DNA of 15,965 bases from Candidatus Bipolaricaulota bacterium (lineage in GTDB: Bacteria; Bipolaricaulota; Bipolaricaulia; Bipolaricaulales; Bipolaricaulaceae), in assembly GCA_021163465.1 (NCBI GenBank), contig JAGGWU010000175.1:1-15965 (forward strand), written 5' to 3'. Under the pieces are notes generated by a model. That model saw only the letters and a list, made by a program, of their open reading frames with translations. It was not told the DNA's origin and did not search any database. Shown here one piece after another: positions 1 to 6,985 of this stretch (position 1 is the stretch's first letter; every line of letters begins with the position of its first letter). Both the position numbers and the translations under genes were made by a program.

Positions 1-200
1 AACCAGGCGATGGTGGGCCCGGAACTTACCCGGATCCGAAAAACGGGCATCGTCTCCCCGCCGAAGGATACCCCCACGGGGCCGATGGGAACGAAGACGT
101 AGGGCGCCGGGCCCAACAATACCTCCCCCGACCACCCCATGGCCGCGGGCAACTCCCCGAACGCAAAGAGCGTCGCCACCAAGGTCAGTGCCTCAGCCAT
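1..200 (-). CDS. Partial unknown protein, last visible gene of the enolase operon (runs off the left edge)
   Basis: An open frame with no stop runs from an ATG at 200 to the window edge, giving about 66 residues and no C-terminus. GGGGAGG lies just upstream of the ATG, and the gene begins about 33 bp after the frame-corrected end of the nucleotidyltransferase, so it looks like the next gene of the same operon. The first 20 residues (MAEALTLVATLFAFGELPAA) are hydrophobic and could be a weak signal or anchor segment. After them comes a Gly/Pro/Val-rich, probably beta-rich stretch. I recognise no family. The frame is also open upstream of the ATG, so the start rests on the ribosome site. It could be a chance frame, because G+C-rich DNA has few stops. 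Confidence 0.5.
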   Translation of the reverse strand, partial: MAEALTLVATLFAFGELPAAMGWSGEVLLGPAPYVFVPIGPVGVSFGGETMPVFRIRVSSGPTIAW

Positions 201-233
201 CGGCCTCCCCCAATTTTCCCGCCACGAACCCCA

Positions 234-604
234 CTACTTGCCGTCCTCGGCCGGATCCCTCGTCATAGGAGCACAACCCCTCCGAAACGCCCGCACCACA
301 AACGGGGAATCCCGCATGTCCTCGAACTCCCGGGAGTATAACACACGAGGTCCATGTCCACGGGGACGTGAAGCTCCCGGTAGAGCTCGGCGATCCGCTC
401 TACGAAGGGCTTATCTGAAGACATCACCACGAGCACATCGAGGTCAGTAAGGAGGTCCCTTCTCCCCTTGGCGTAGGAACCGAAGAGGACGACCGGTTCC
501 ACCTCCGGCTTCCGGGAGAGGATCGGCTTAATCCTCTCCACCGCCTCCGCCAGGGCGTGGGTATACTCGGCGCGTTGGGCCTCCAAGGGTTCCGTGCCCT
601 TCAT
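234..604 (-). pseudogene. MNT-type minimal nucleotidyltransferase, frameshifted near its C-terminus
   Basis: The protein has the nucleotidyltransferase-fold signature: VLFGSYAKG (G42-S43) followed by D54 and D56 of the LxDLDVLVV strand and a third acidic strand, VDMDLV (D83/D85). This is the active-site layout of small MNT/KNTase-like enzymes, which transfer nucleotides to a protein or small molecule. As written, the frame ends at 263 with an unlikely tail after YTP. Adding one base in the CCCGGG run at 329-334 restores a family-like ending (EFEDMRDSPFVVRAFRRG) and a TAG stop at 234-236, giving about 123 residues. Either the gene carries a real one-base deletion or the assembly is missing a base. 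Its ATG overlaps the yvcK stop (ATGA). No HEPN partner gene is visible, so a MntA/HepT toxin-antitoxin role is not supported here. Confidence 0.8.
326..337. repeat. 12-bp perfect palindrome at the frameshift point
   Basis: ACTCCCGGGAGT reads the same on both strands. It sits exactly where the reading frame of the nucleotidyltransferase breaks. A short perfect palindrome with runs of three C and three G is a plausible place for polymerase slippage, in the cell or during sequencing. Confidence 0.8.
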
Positions 605-1920
605 CCTCGGGGGGCGGGGATGAACCAGCGGGTCCAGGACCGACGGAACGCCCTCGATTCCTCCACCAATATCCGGGCCAGCTTCATGGGATCGTGTTTG
701 ATCGTGGGCTTTCCCTCCAACTCCACCACCGAAAGGAGTGGAGCCCGGATCACCCGGAGGCCCAGGGCCTTAGGGCCCCGAAGGTCGTCCCGCACCGGTT
801 CGCTTCCCTCGGCGCGGTAGTGGGCGAGCACATCCGGGGGCGGCGATTCGGCATTCACCACCACCGCGTGGAACCGCGCGAGGTTTACGTACTCCGAGAG
901 GGCCTTCAGGTGATCGGAGGCGGCGAAGCCATCGGTCTCCCCGGGCTGGGTCATTAGGTTCATCACAACGATCTTCTCCGCCCGGGAGGACTCAATGGCC
1001 TCCGCTATCCCGTCGACCAAAAGGTTTGGGATGACGCTGGTGAAGAGGCTTCCGGGACCGAGGACGATAAGGTCCGCATCTTCAATAGCCTCGAGCACAG
1101 GGGGATAGGCCTTGGCGGTACGGGAAAGGCGCACCTGCACCACGCGCCGGGGATCCCGGGCGAGGGCCTCCTCCCCCACCACTTCCTCCCCGTCCTCCAT
1201 CACCCCTACAAGCTGTACCCCCTCCAGCGTCGCGGGGAGGACCTGGCCCCGAACGGAGAGGAGGTGGCTCGCTTCTTCCACTGCCAGGTCGAAGCTCCCC
1301 AAAGCCTGTTCCAGCCCCGCCAAAAGCAGGTTCCCCAAGGCGTGACCCCGGAGCCCTTCGCCCAGGGTGAAGCGGAACTGGAGGAACCGGGCCAGGCGCT
1401 CCTCGTCCTCGGCCAACGCCAACAAACAGTTCCTCACGTCCCCCGGAGGTAACACATCGAGCTCTTCCCGGAGCCTCCCCGATGATCCCCCGGTATCCAT
1501 CATGGTGACCACAGCGGTGATGTTAGCGGTGTAATGTTTGAGCCCCCGCAGCACCGTGGGGAGCCCCGTCCCCCCGCCGATGGCCACCACCTTGGGGGCT
1601 TGTTTGAGGATCCGGGCCTCGTAGAGGGCTTCGGCCAGCGATCCGGCCTTGCGGGGGGAGAGGGCAAAAAGGATGGAGCGCACCAGGCGCTGAATCCCAT
1701 AGCTCGCCCCGGCAAGCCCCAGGATCACGCACAGGGCCCCTACCACGGGTCGTTCCAAGAGGTGAAACAAGAAAGTACGATAAAGCCAACGGATCCCTTG
1801 CTCGCCCAGGAAACAAAGGAGGCCAAAGCTTAATACCCCCAACGAGGCCAGGGCCAATAGACCCCAACGTTTCACCCCCAAGCCGGGCAACAAGAACTTC
1901 ACCCAACCGGGAAGCCTCAC
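601..1920 (-). CDS. yvcK: YvcK/GlmR family protein (gluconeogenesis factor) with an N-terminal membrane anchor
   Basis: YvcK/GlmR proteins are CofD-like Rossmann proteins that bind UDP-GlcNAc and help steer carbon into cell-wall precursors. The family core begins near residue 110: VVAIGGGTGLPTVLRGL, then MDTGGSSGRLR (about 141-151), LPPGDVRNCLLAL, GHALGNLLLAGL, and an ILGPGSLFTSVIPNLLV-type segment near the middle (here LIVLGPGSLFTSVIPNLL). Unusually, about 85 extra residues come first, with two predicted membrane segments (about 18-38 and 58-76) and basic flanks, so the protein is probably anchored with its catalytic-like domain in the cytoplasm. Length is 439 residues, against roughly 320 for the soluble form. 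The start is GTG, overlapping the dnaE stop as GTGA, and the stop overlaps the next ATG, which implies translational coupling on both sides. Family call is firm; the anchor is a prediction by eye. Confidence 0.95.
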   Translation of the reverse strand: MRLPGWVKFLLPGLGVKRWGLLALASLGVLSFGLLCFLGEQGIRWLYRTFLFHLLERPVVGALCVILGLAGASYGIQRLVRSILFALSPRKAGSLAEALYEARILKQAPKVVAIGGGTGLPTVLRGLKHYTANITAVVTMMDTGGSSGRLREELDVLPPGDVRNCLLALAEDEERLARFLQFRFTLGEGLRGHALGNLLLAGLEQALGSFDLAVEEASHLLSVRGQVLPATLEGVQLVGVMEDGEEVVGEEALARDPRRVVQVRLSRTAKAYPPVLEAIEDADLIVLGPGSLFTSVIPNLLVDGIAEAIESSRAEKIVVMNLMTQPGETDGFAASDHLKALSEYVNLARFHAVVVNAESPPPDVLAHYRAEGSEPVRDDLRGPKALGLRVIRAPLLSVVELEGKPTIKHDPMKLARILVEESRAFRRSWTRWFIPAPRG

Positions 1921-4900
1921 GTTACCACCCTGATCCCGGGACCCAAGGCTTGGAGGGCGGAAAAAAGCTCATCGGAGGCGGAAACCCGATAACGCGCTCC
2001 TGCCTCCACCTCCACTGCACGCCCGTTATCGTAAAGCTTTACCACCAAAGGGATGTTTCCGGGGTACTCGGAAATCACCTCCACGAATCGCTTGAGGAAG
2101 TCCTCGTCCAAAAGCCCAAGGGGCACCTCCACCGTGATCCGCTCGGGTCCCAACTCGAACGCCTCCTCTTCAAGGAGGGATACACCCTCGGCGATCAAGC
2201 CCTTCTGCCCGTTGCCATTACGTTTGCCCCAACGCACTTTGAGTATAAGTAAGCGACCTTCCGCAAACCAGCCCGGGGCCTTCTCATACACGCCGGGGAA
2301 GACCACCACCTCCGCCTCCCCGGATTTGTCTTCCATTAGCACAAACGCCATCCGGCCCCCGTTCCGGGTGGGCTTCACCGTGGCCTTCTTAACCAATCCC
2401 GCCACGGTGAATTTCCCCCGTCGGGAGGATATCTCGGCCAGGGGCACAACCCCCAATTGCGCGAGCTTCTCGGCATACTCGTCCAGGGGATGGCCGGAGA
2501 TGAAGAGCCCCAGGTACTCCCGCTCGAAGGCATAGAGCATACGTTTGGGAAACTCGTCGGCGGGGAGCTTCACCTTGGGGAGGAGTTCCTCCCCGTCGAA
2601 GAACGAGCGTTGCCCCGAGAGCCTTTCCCGCTTGCTCCTTTGGGCAAGCTGAAGCCCCTCTTCCACCAAAGCCAGGAGCCCCTTCCTCGGACCGAACCGG
2701 TCCATGGCCCCGGCCTTGATGAGGGCCTCCACCGTGTCCCGGTTCACCCGCTCGGGGTCTATCCGGCGGAAGAAGTCGAAGAAATCCCGGAATCCATCCC
2801 CTCGGACCGCCAGGATCGCCTCCACCGCCGCCCGGCCCACATGCTTTATCGCCCCCAGCCCAAACCGGATCACCCGCTCCCCCACGGGCGTGAAGTCCAC
2901 GTCCGACTCGTTTATGTCCGGGGGAAGCACCTCGATCCCCATCTCCCGGCACTCCCGGATGTAGGCCGCTACCTTGTCCAGGTTGTCCTGGACCGAAGAG
3001 AGGAGGGCGGCCATGAAGTAGGTGGGGTAATGGGCCTTGAAGTAGGCGGTCCAGTAGGTGATGTGGGCGTACGCCGCGGCGTGGGCCTTGGCGAAGGCGT
3101 AGCTTGAGAACTTCTCGATGTCGGAAAAGAGGCGCTCGGCTTCCTCTCGGGAGAGGCCGTTGGCGATGCAGCCCTCCACGAACTTCTCCCGCATCTCCGC
3201 CATGACCTCGGGCTTCTTCTTGCCCATGGCCTTTCTGAGGATGTCGGCCTCGGCCAGCGAAAAGCCCGCGAGCTTTTGGGCCATGAGCATCACCTGGTCC
3301 TGGTAGATGGGGAGGCCGTAGGTTTCTTTGAGGATCTCCTCCAGGGAGGGGTGGGGATAGGTCACCGGTTGGCGGCCGTGCTTCCGCTCGATGTAGTCGT
3401 CCACCATCCCCGACTCAAGCGGCCCGGGACGGTACAGAGCGAGGATCGCGATGAGCTCCCGGAACTCCGTGGGGGCCAGCCGCCTCACCAGGGCCTTCAT
3501 CCCCGCCGACTCCAGCTGGAACACCCCGTCCGTCCTTCCCTCCCGGATGAGGGCGTAGGTGGCCTCGTCGTCCAAGGGGATCTTTTGGAGGTCGATCTCC
3601 TTTCCGGTCCTCTCGGCGATCATACGGCGGGTATCGTAGAGGATGGTGAGGTTCCGCAGGCCCAAAAAATCCATCTTCAAAAGGCCCAAGGCCTCGAGGT
3701 CGTGCATGTCGAACTGGGTCACAAATTCGTTATCGCCCAGGTGCAGAAGCGGCACGAACTCCTCCAGGGGCTCCGGGGCGATCACCACCCCGGCGGCGTG
3801 GGTGGAGGCGTTCCGCAATAGCCCCTCCAGCTTCAGGGCGATCTCGAAGAGTCGGGCCACCTCCGCGTCTTCCTCGAGCATCGCCTTGAGCTGTGGCACG
3901 TTCTCAAGGGCGTACGCGAGCGGCTTCCCAAAGGGGATCAGTTTGGCGATCCGGTCCGCCTTTTCGTAGGGAAGGCCCATCACGCGGGCCACATCCCGCA
4001 CCACCGACCTCGAGGCCATGCGGTCGAAGGTCCCGATCTGGGCCAGGTGATCCCGACCGTACTTCTCGGCCACGTACCCGATCACCCGGTCTCGGCCACG
4101 TATACAGAAGTCCATGTCGATGTCGGGGAGGGAAATCCGCGAGGGATTCAGGAACCGTTCGAAGATGAGCCCGTACTTGATGGGGTCGACCTGTGTGATC
4201 CCGAGGCAGTAAGTGACGAGCGATCCTGCGGCCGAGCCCCGCCCGGGCCCCACCGGGATCCCTTCCTCCCGCGCGTAGCGCACGAAGTCCTGGACGATGA
4301 GGAAGTAAGAGGCGAGATCCATCTTCTCGATCACCGAAAGCTCGTACCGCAGCCGCTCTTCCACCTCCGGCGGGAGCGGATCCCTGAACCGCTCCCGGGC
4401 CCCCTTCCATGCCAGGTGTTCCAGGTACTCCTGAGGAGAAGAGAAGCCATCGGGCACGGGAAAGTGGGGGAGGAGCCTTCCTCCCAGTGGGAGTTCCACC
4501 TCACAGCGCTCCGCGATCTCCAAGGTATTCTTCAGGGCTTCCGGGACCTCCCCGAACTTCCGTGCCATCTCCTCCGGGGTGAGGAAGTGGTAATCCTCCC
4601 CCTCGAAGGAGCGGGCATCCCCTTCGGTGAGCTTCTTCCCCCCTTGGATGTTTATGAGGACCCGGTGGGCCTCACGGTCTGCAGGGGACATGTAGTGGAC
4701 ATCCGCGGTGGCGACCACCGGAAGGGAAAGCGCTCGGGCCAGCTCCAGTTGCTTTCTGATGAGGGTCCGGTTCTTCTCGAGCCCGTGGTCTTGGAGCTCG
4801 AGGTAAAAGCGCCCCTTGAAGATCTCGGAAAGCCTCCCCGCCGCCTCCCGCGCGCCCCGTTCATCTCCCGCGGAAAGCTTCCTCTGGATCTCGCCCGAAT

Positions 4901-5312
4901 CGCAGGCCGAGAGGACGACCAGGCCTTGCGAGAATCGTTCCAAAAGTTCGTAATCCACTCGGGGCTTATAGTAGAAGCCCTCGATGTGGGCTCGGTTGAC
5001 CAGCTTAACCAGGTTCTTCCAGCCTTGAAAATCCTCGGCCAATGCCACGAGGTGATAAAACCGTTCACCCGGGCTTCCCTTCCTTTCGGTACGGGACCCC
5101 GGGGCGACGTAAAGTTCACACCCCAAGATCGGCTTTACCCCCGCTTCCCTCGCCTCTTGGTAGAACTTAACCGCTCCGGAAAGAACTCCATGGTCGGTGA
5201 GGGCCAGGGCGGGCATCCCTAACTCCGCAGCCCGCGCCACCAACTCCCCCACCCGACACGTGGCGTCAAGGAGGGAGTATTCGGAGTGGACGTGGAGGTG
5301 TACGAAGCTCAT
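1917..5312 (-). CDS. dnaE: DNA polymerase III alpha subunit (replicative polymerase)
   Basis: This is the catalytic subunit of the chromosomal replicase, 1131 residues, full length for DnaE1. The N-terminal PHP domain (about 1-270) keeps all the metal ligands I can place: H7, H9, D16, H41 (TDHG), E66, H87, C137, D204 and H206 (ADVHY). E. coli DnaE has lost several of these; in Thermus-type enzymes an intact set goes with metal-dependent 3'-5' exonuclease activity. The polymerase core has GPGRGSAAGSLVTYCLGIT (356-374), PDIDMDF with catalytic D399 and D401, and KMDFLGL with D548. An OB-fold region lies near the C-terminus (GKFTVAGLVKKATVKPTRNG). The ATG overlaps the stop of the ftsB-like gene (ATGA) and the TGA overlaps the GTG of yvcK. 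No DnaQ-type proofreader is visible here, which fits PHP proofreading but does not prove it. Confidence 0.98.
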   Translation of the reverse strand: MSFVHLHVHSEYSLLDATCRVGELVARAAELGMPALALTDHGVLSGAVKFYQEAREAGVKPILGCELYVAPGSRTERKGSPGERFYHLVALAEDFQGWKNLVKLVNRAHIEGFYYKPRVDYELLERFSQGLVVLSACDSGEIQRKLSAGDERGAREAAGRLSEIFKGRFYLELQDHGLEKNRTLIRKQLELARALSLPVVATADVHYMSPADREAHRVLINIQGGKKLTEGDARSFEGEDYHFLTPEEMARKFGEVPEALKNTLEIAERCEVELPLGGRLLPHFPVPDGFSSPQEYLEHLAWKGARERFRDPLPPEVEERLRYELSVIEKMDLASYFLIVQDFVRYAREEGIPVGPGRGSAAGSLVTYCLGITQVDPIKYGLIFERFLNPSRISLPDIDMDFCIRGRDRVIGYVAEKYGRDHLAQIGTFDRMASRSVVRDVARVMGLPYEKADRIAKLIPFGKPLAYALENVPQLKAMLEEDAEVARLFEIALKLEGLLRNASTHAAGVVIAPEPLEEFVPLLHLGDNEFVTQFDMHDLEALGLLKMDFLGLRNLTILYDTRRMIAERTGKEIDLQKIPLDDEATYALIREGRTDGVFQLESAGMKALVRRLAPTEFRELIAILALYRPGPLESGMVDDYIERKHGRQPVTYPHPSLEEILKETYGLPIYQDQVMLMAQKLAGFSLAEADILRKAMGKKKPEVMAEMREKFVEGCIANGLSREEAERLFSDIEKFSSYAFAKAHAAAYAHITYWTAYFKAHYPTYFMAALLSSVQDNLDKVAAYIRECREMGIEVLPPDINESDVDFTPVGERVIRFGLGAIKHVGRAAVEAILAVRGDGFRDFFDFFRRIDPERVNRDTVEALIKAGAMDRFGPRKGLLALVEEGLQLAQRSKRERLSGQRSFFDGEELLPKVKLPADEFPKRMLYAFEREYLGLFISGHPLDEYAEKLAQLGVVPLAEISSRRGKFTVAGLVKKATVKPTRNGGRMAFVLMEDKSGEAEVVVFPGVYEKAPGWFAEGRLLILKVRWGKRNGNGQKGLIAEGVSLLEEEAFELGPERITVEVPLGLLDEDFLKRFVEVISEYPGNIPLVVKLYDNGRAVEVEAGARYRVSASDELFSALQALGPGIRVVT

Positions 5313-5575
5313 CTCCCCACGTCGAAAAGCACTACCAGCTCCCCCGGGAGGCCGTAATGCAGTTTCGTACGAATCGCCAGCCTTTGAAGTTCGTCCATAT
5401 GGGCAAGCATATCACGTCGCTTTCCGATCTCGATCTCGAGTTCCCGCTTCCTCTCCTCCAGGTCCACAAGCTCTCGGTGGAGCCTTTGGATGAGGAAGAC
5501 CTTCCCCAGGTAAAGCCAAAGAAGGCACCCCAAAAGCGCCATCACCAAAATGGCTCCGACCGCGCGTCGGGGCAT
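5309..5575 (-). CDS. FtsB/DivIC-like septum formation initiator
   Basis: A small 88-residue bitopic membrane protein with the FtsB/DivIC/FtsL build: a short basic N-terminus (MPRRAVG), one membrane helix (about residues 6-26), then a heptad-rich coiled coil (about 30-66, with VDLEERKRELEIEIGKRRD) and a short tail. The tail motif AIRTKLHYGLPGE resembles the A-R-x-x-x-x-hydrophobic-x-PGE ending typical of DivIC (PF04977). Such proteins assemble with FtsL and FtsQ to activate septal peptidoglycan synthesis. It starts 3 bp after the enolase stop and its own stop overlaps the dnaE start, so it is made from the enolase mRNA. In many bacteria ftsB follows eno, which supports the call. FtsL rather than FtsB cannot be excluded by size alone. 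Confidence 0.85.
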   Translation of the reverse strand: MPRRAVGAILVMALLGCLLWLYLGKVFLIQRLHRELVDLEERKRELEIEIGKRRDMLAHMDELQRLAIRTKLHYGLPGELVVLFDVGR

Positions 5576-5578
5576 GGC

Positions 5579-6850
5579 TTACGTCCCCGGGAGGGGCCGT
5601 GGCCAGGGCGCCAGGGGCGGCTCGTAGTCTTCCTCGATGCGCAGAAGCTCGTTGTACTTGGCGACCCGTTCGGAGCGGGATAGGGACCCGGTCTTTATCT
5701 GACCGCAAGCGGTACCCACGGCGAAGTGGGCGATGGACACGTCCTCCGTTTCTCCGGACCGGTGGGAGATGATGGCGGTGTACCCCGCGCGATGGGCGGT
5801 CTCCACCGTCTCCAACGTCTCGGTGACGGTGCCGATCTGGTTGAGCTTTATGAGGATCGAATTCGCCACCCCGAGCTCAATCCCCCGCTTGAGCCTCTTG
5901 GGATTGGTGACGAAGAGGTCATCCCCCACAAGCTGCACCCGCTCCCCCAACCGCTGGGTGAGCTTTGACCAACCGTCCCAGTCCTCCTCCGCGAGCCCGT
6001 CTTCGATGGAAACGATGGGGTATCGTCCCACCCATTCCTCGTAAAGGTCGATGAGCTCTTCTGAAGTGAGCTCGCCGCTCAAGCGGTAGCGTTGCGTTTC
6101 CGCGTCGAAGAACTCCGTGGCGGCGCAGTCGAGGGCCAAGGCCACGTCCTTCCCGGGCTCATAACCTGCCTCCTCGATGGCCCGATGCAGGAACTTCAGG
6201 GCCTCCTCATCGTTGGGGAGGGTGGGGGCGAATCCCCCTTCGTCCCCCACGGCCACCGAGTAGCCTTCGCCCTTCAGGAGCTTTTTCAGGGTGTGGAAGA
6301 CCTCGGCCCCGATCCGGAGCCTCTCGGCGAAGGTATCCCCCCTAACGGGGACGATCATGAACTCCTGGATCTCGAGGTTGTTATCCGCGTGTTTTCCGCC
6401 GTTCAAGACGTTCATGAGAGCAACGGGCATCCTGCCGGCGCGAATCCCGGAGATGTAGCGGAAAAGGGGAAGGCCGAGGTGGGCCGCAGCGGCCTTGGCC
6501 ACCGCGAGCGAGACCCCCAGGATGGCGTTGGCCCCGAGCCGTGATTTGTTCTCGGTCCCATCGAGCTCGAGGAGCAACCGATCGATCTCCTCCTGTAGAG
6601 TGGGGTCCATGCCCACGATCTCGGGGGCGATGATCTCGTTGACGTTGCGTACCGCACGCCGCACCCCCTTTCCGAGGTACCGCTTGTCCCCATCCCGGAG
6701 CTCCAGGGCTTCATAGGTACCGGTGGACGCTCCGGATGGGACGGCGGCCCGGGCGCGGACCCCGTTTTCCAGGGTGACCTCCACCTCCACAGTGGGATTG
6801 CCGCGGGAATCCAGTATCTCCCTTGCCCAAATTTCCTCTATGGTGGTCAT
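5579..6850 (-). CDS. eno: Enolase (phosphopyruvate hydratase)
   Basis: Interconverts 2-phosphoglycerate and phosphoenolpyruvate in glycolysis and gluconeogenesis. The 423-residue protein carries the full active site: SGASTG (39-44), QEFMIVP (162-168), E204 in GDEGG, magnesium ligands D241, E283 and D310, catalytic K335 (ILIKLNQ), SHRSGETED (362-370) and K386 (GQIKTG). A longer open frame reaches 6928, but its first 26 residues are unlike enolase. The ATG at 6850 is preceded by AGGAGG four bases away and opens with the canonical TTIEEIWAREILDSRGNPT, so I use it. It is the first gene of the operon that continues through ftsB-like, dnaE and yvcK. It follows a strong terminator, so it is probably transcribed from its own promoter. 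Confidence 0.98.
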   Translation of the reverse strand: MTTIEEIWAREILDSRGNPTVEVEVTLENGVRARAAVPSGASTGTYEALELRDGDKRYLGKGVRRAVRNVNEIIAPEIVGMDPTLQEEIDRLLLELDGTENKSRLGANAILGVSLAVAKAAAAHLGLPLFRYISGIRAGRMPVALMNVLNGGKHADNNLEIQEFMIVPVRGDTFAERLRIGAEVFHTLKKLLKGEGYSVAVGDEGGFAPTLPNDEEALKFLHRAIEEAGYEPGKDVALALDCAATEFFDAETQRYRLSGELTSEELIDLYEEWVGRYPIVSIEDGLAEEDWDGWSKLTQRLGERVQLVGDDLFVTNPKRLKRGIELGVANSILIKLNQIGTVTETLETVETAHRAGYTAIISHRSGETEDVSIAHFAVGTACGQIKTGSLSRSERVAKYNELLRIEEDYEPPLAPWPRPLPGT

Positions 6851-6854
6851 CCGC

Positions 6855-6860
6855 CCTCCT
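6855..6860 (-). promoter_or_regulatory. Ribosome binding site that fixes the enolase start
   Basis: A full AGGAGG on the minus strand, four bases before the ATG at 6850. It selects this start over the in-frame upstream codon at 6928, which would add 26 residues foreign to enolase and place the start inside the terminator tail. Confidence 0.85.
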
Positions 6861-6883
6861 ATCGAACGGGCTGAGATCGCTTT

Positions 6884-6889
6884 AGTGTA
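6884..6889 (-). promoter_or_regulatory. Possible -10 box of the enolase operon
   Basis: TACACT matches four of six bases of TATAAT and lies 34 bp upstream of the enolase start, downstream of the preceding terminator. I found no convincing -35 box at 16-18 bp (the best is TTCTTC). A TGGACA at 6922-6927 is too far upstream for it. A promoter is expected here from gene layout, but this exact placement is weak. Confidence 0.3.
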
Positions 6890-6928
6890 ACCCAGATGAG
6901 GTGGGGGAAGAAAAGGAAGGTTGTCCAC

Positions 6929-6963
6929 AAAGAAAAAGAAAGGGGCCGGGATGGCCCGGCCCC
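6929..6963 (-). terminator. Rho-independent terminator after the substrate-binding protein gene
   Basis: On the minus strand GGGGCCGGG, a 4-base CCAT loop and CCCGGCCCC form a perfect 9-bp stem, extendable by two A-T pairs, followed by TTTCTTTTTCTTT. It lies 22 bp past the stop of the binding-protein gene and upstream of enolase, so it separates the transporter operon from the enolase operon. Confidence 0.92.
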
Positions 6964-6985
6964 TTCATTCCTCAGCCGCTGGCCC

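Noticed and set aside
1..604. MntA/HepT toxin-antitoxin pair
   Set aside because: The MNT-type gene is present, but neither neighbour (YvcK, partial beta-rich protein) resembles a HEPN toxin.
4047..5222. A 391-codon plus-strand frame
   Set aside because: It is antisense to the PHP and early polymerase part of dnaE and has no recognisable family motif.
6851..6928. N-terminal extension of enolase
   Set aside because: The extra 26 residues do not resemble enolase, and the AGGAGG site four bases before ATG 6850 marks the real start.
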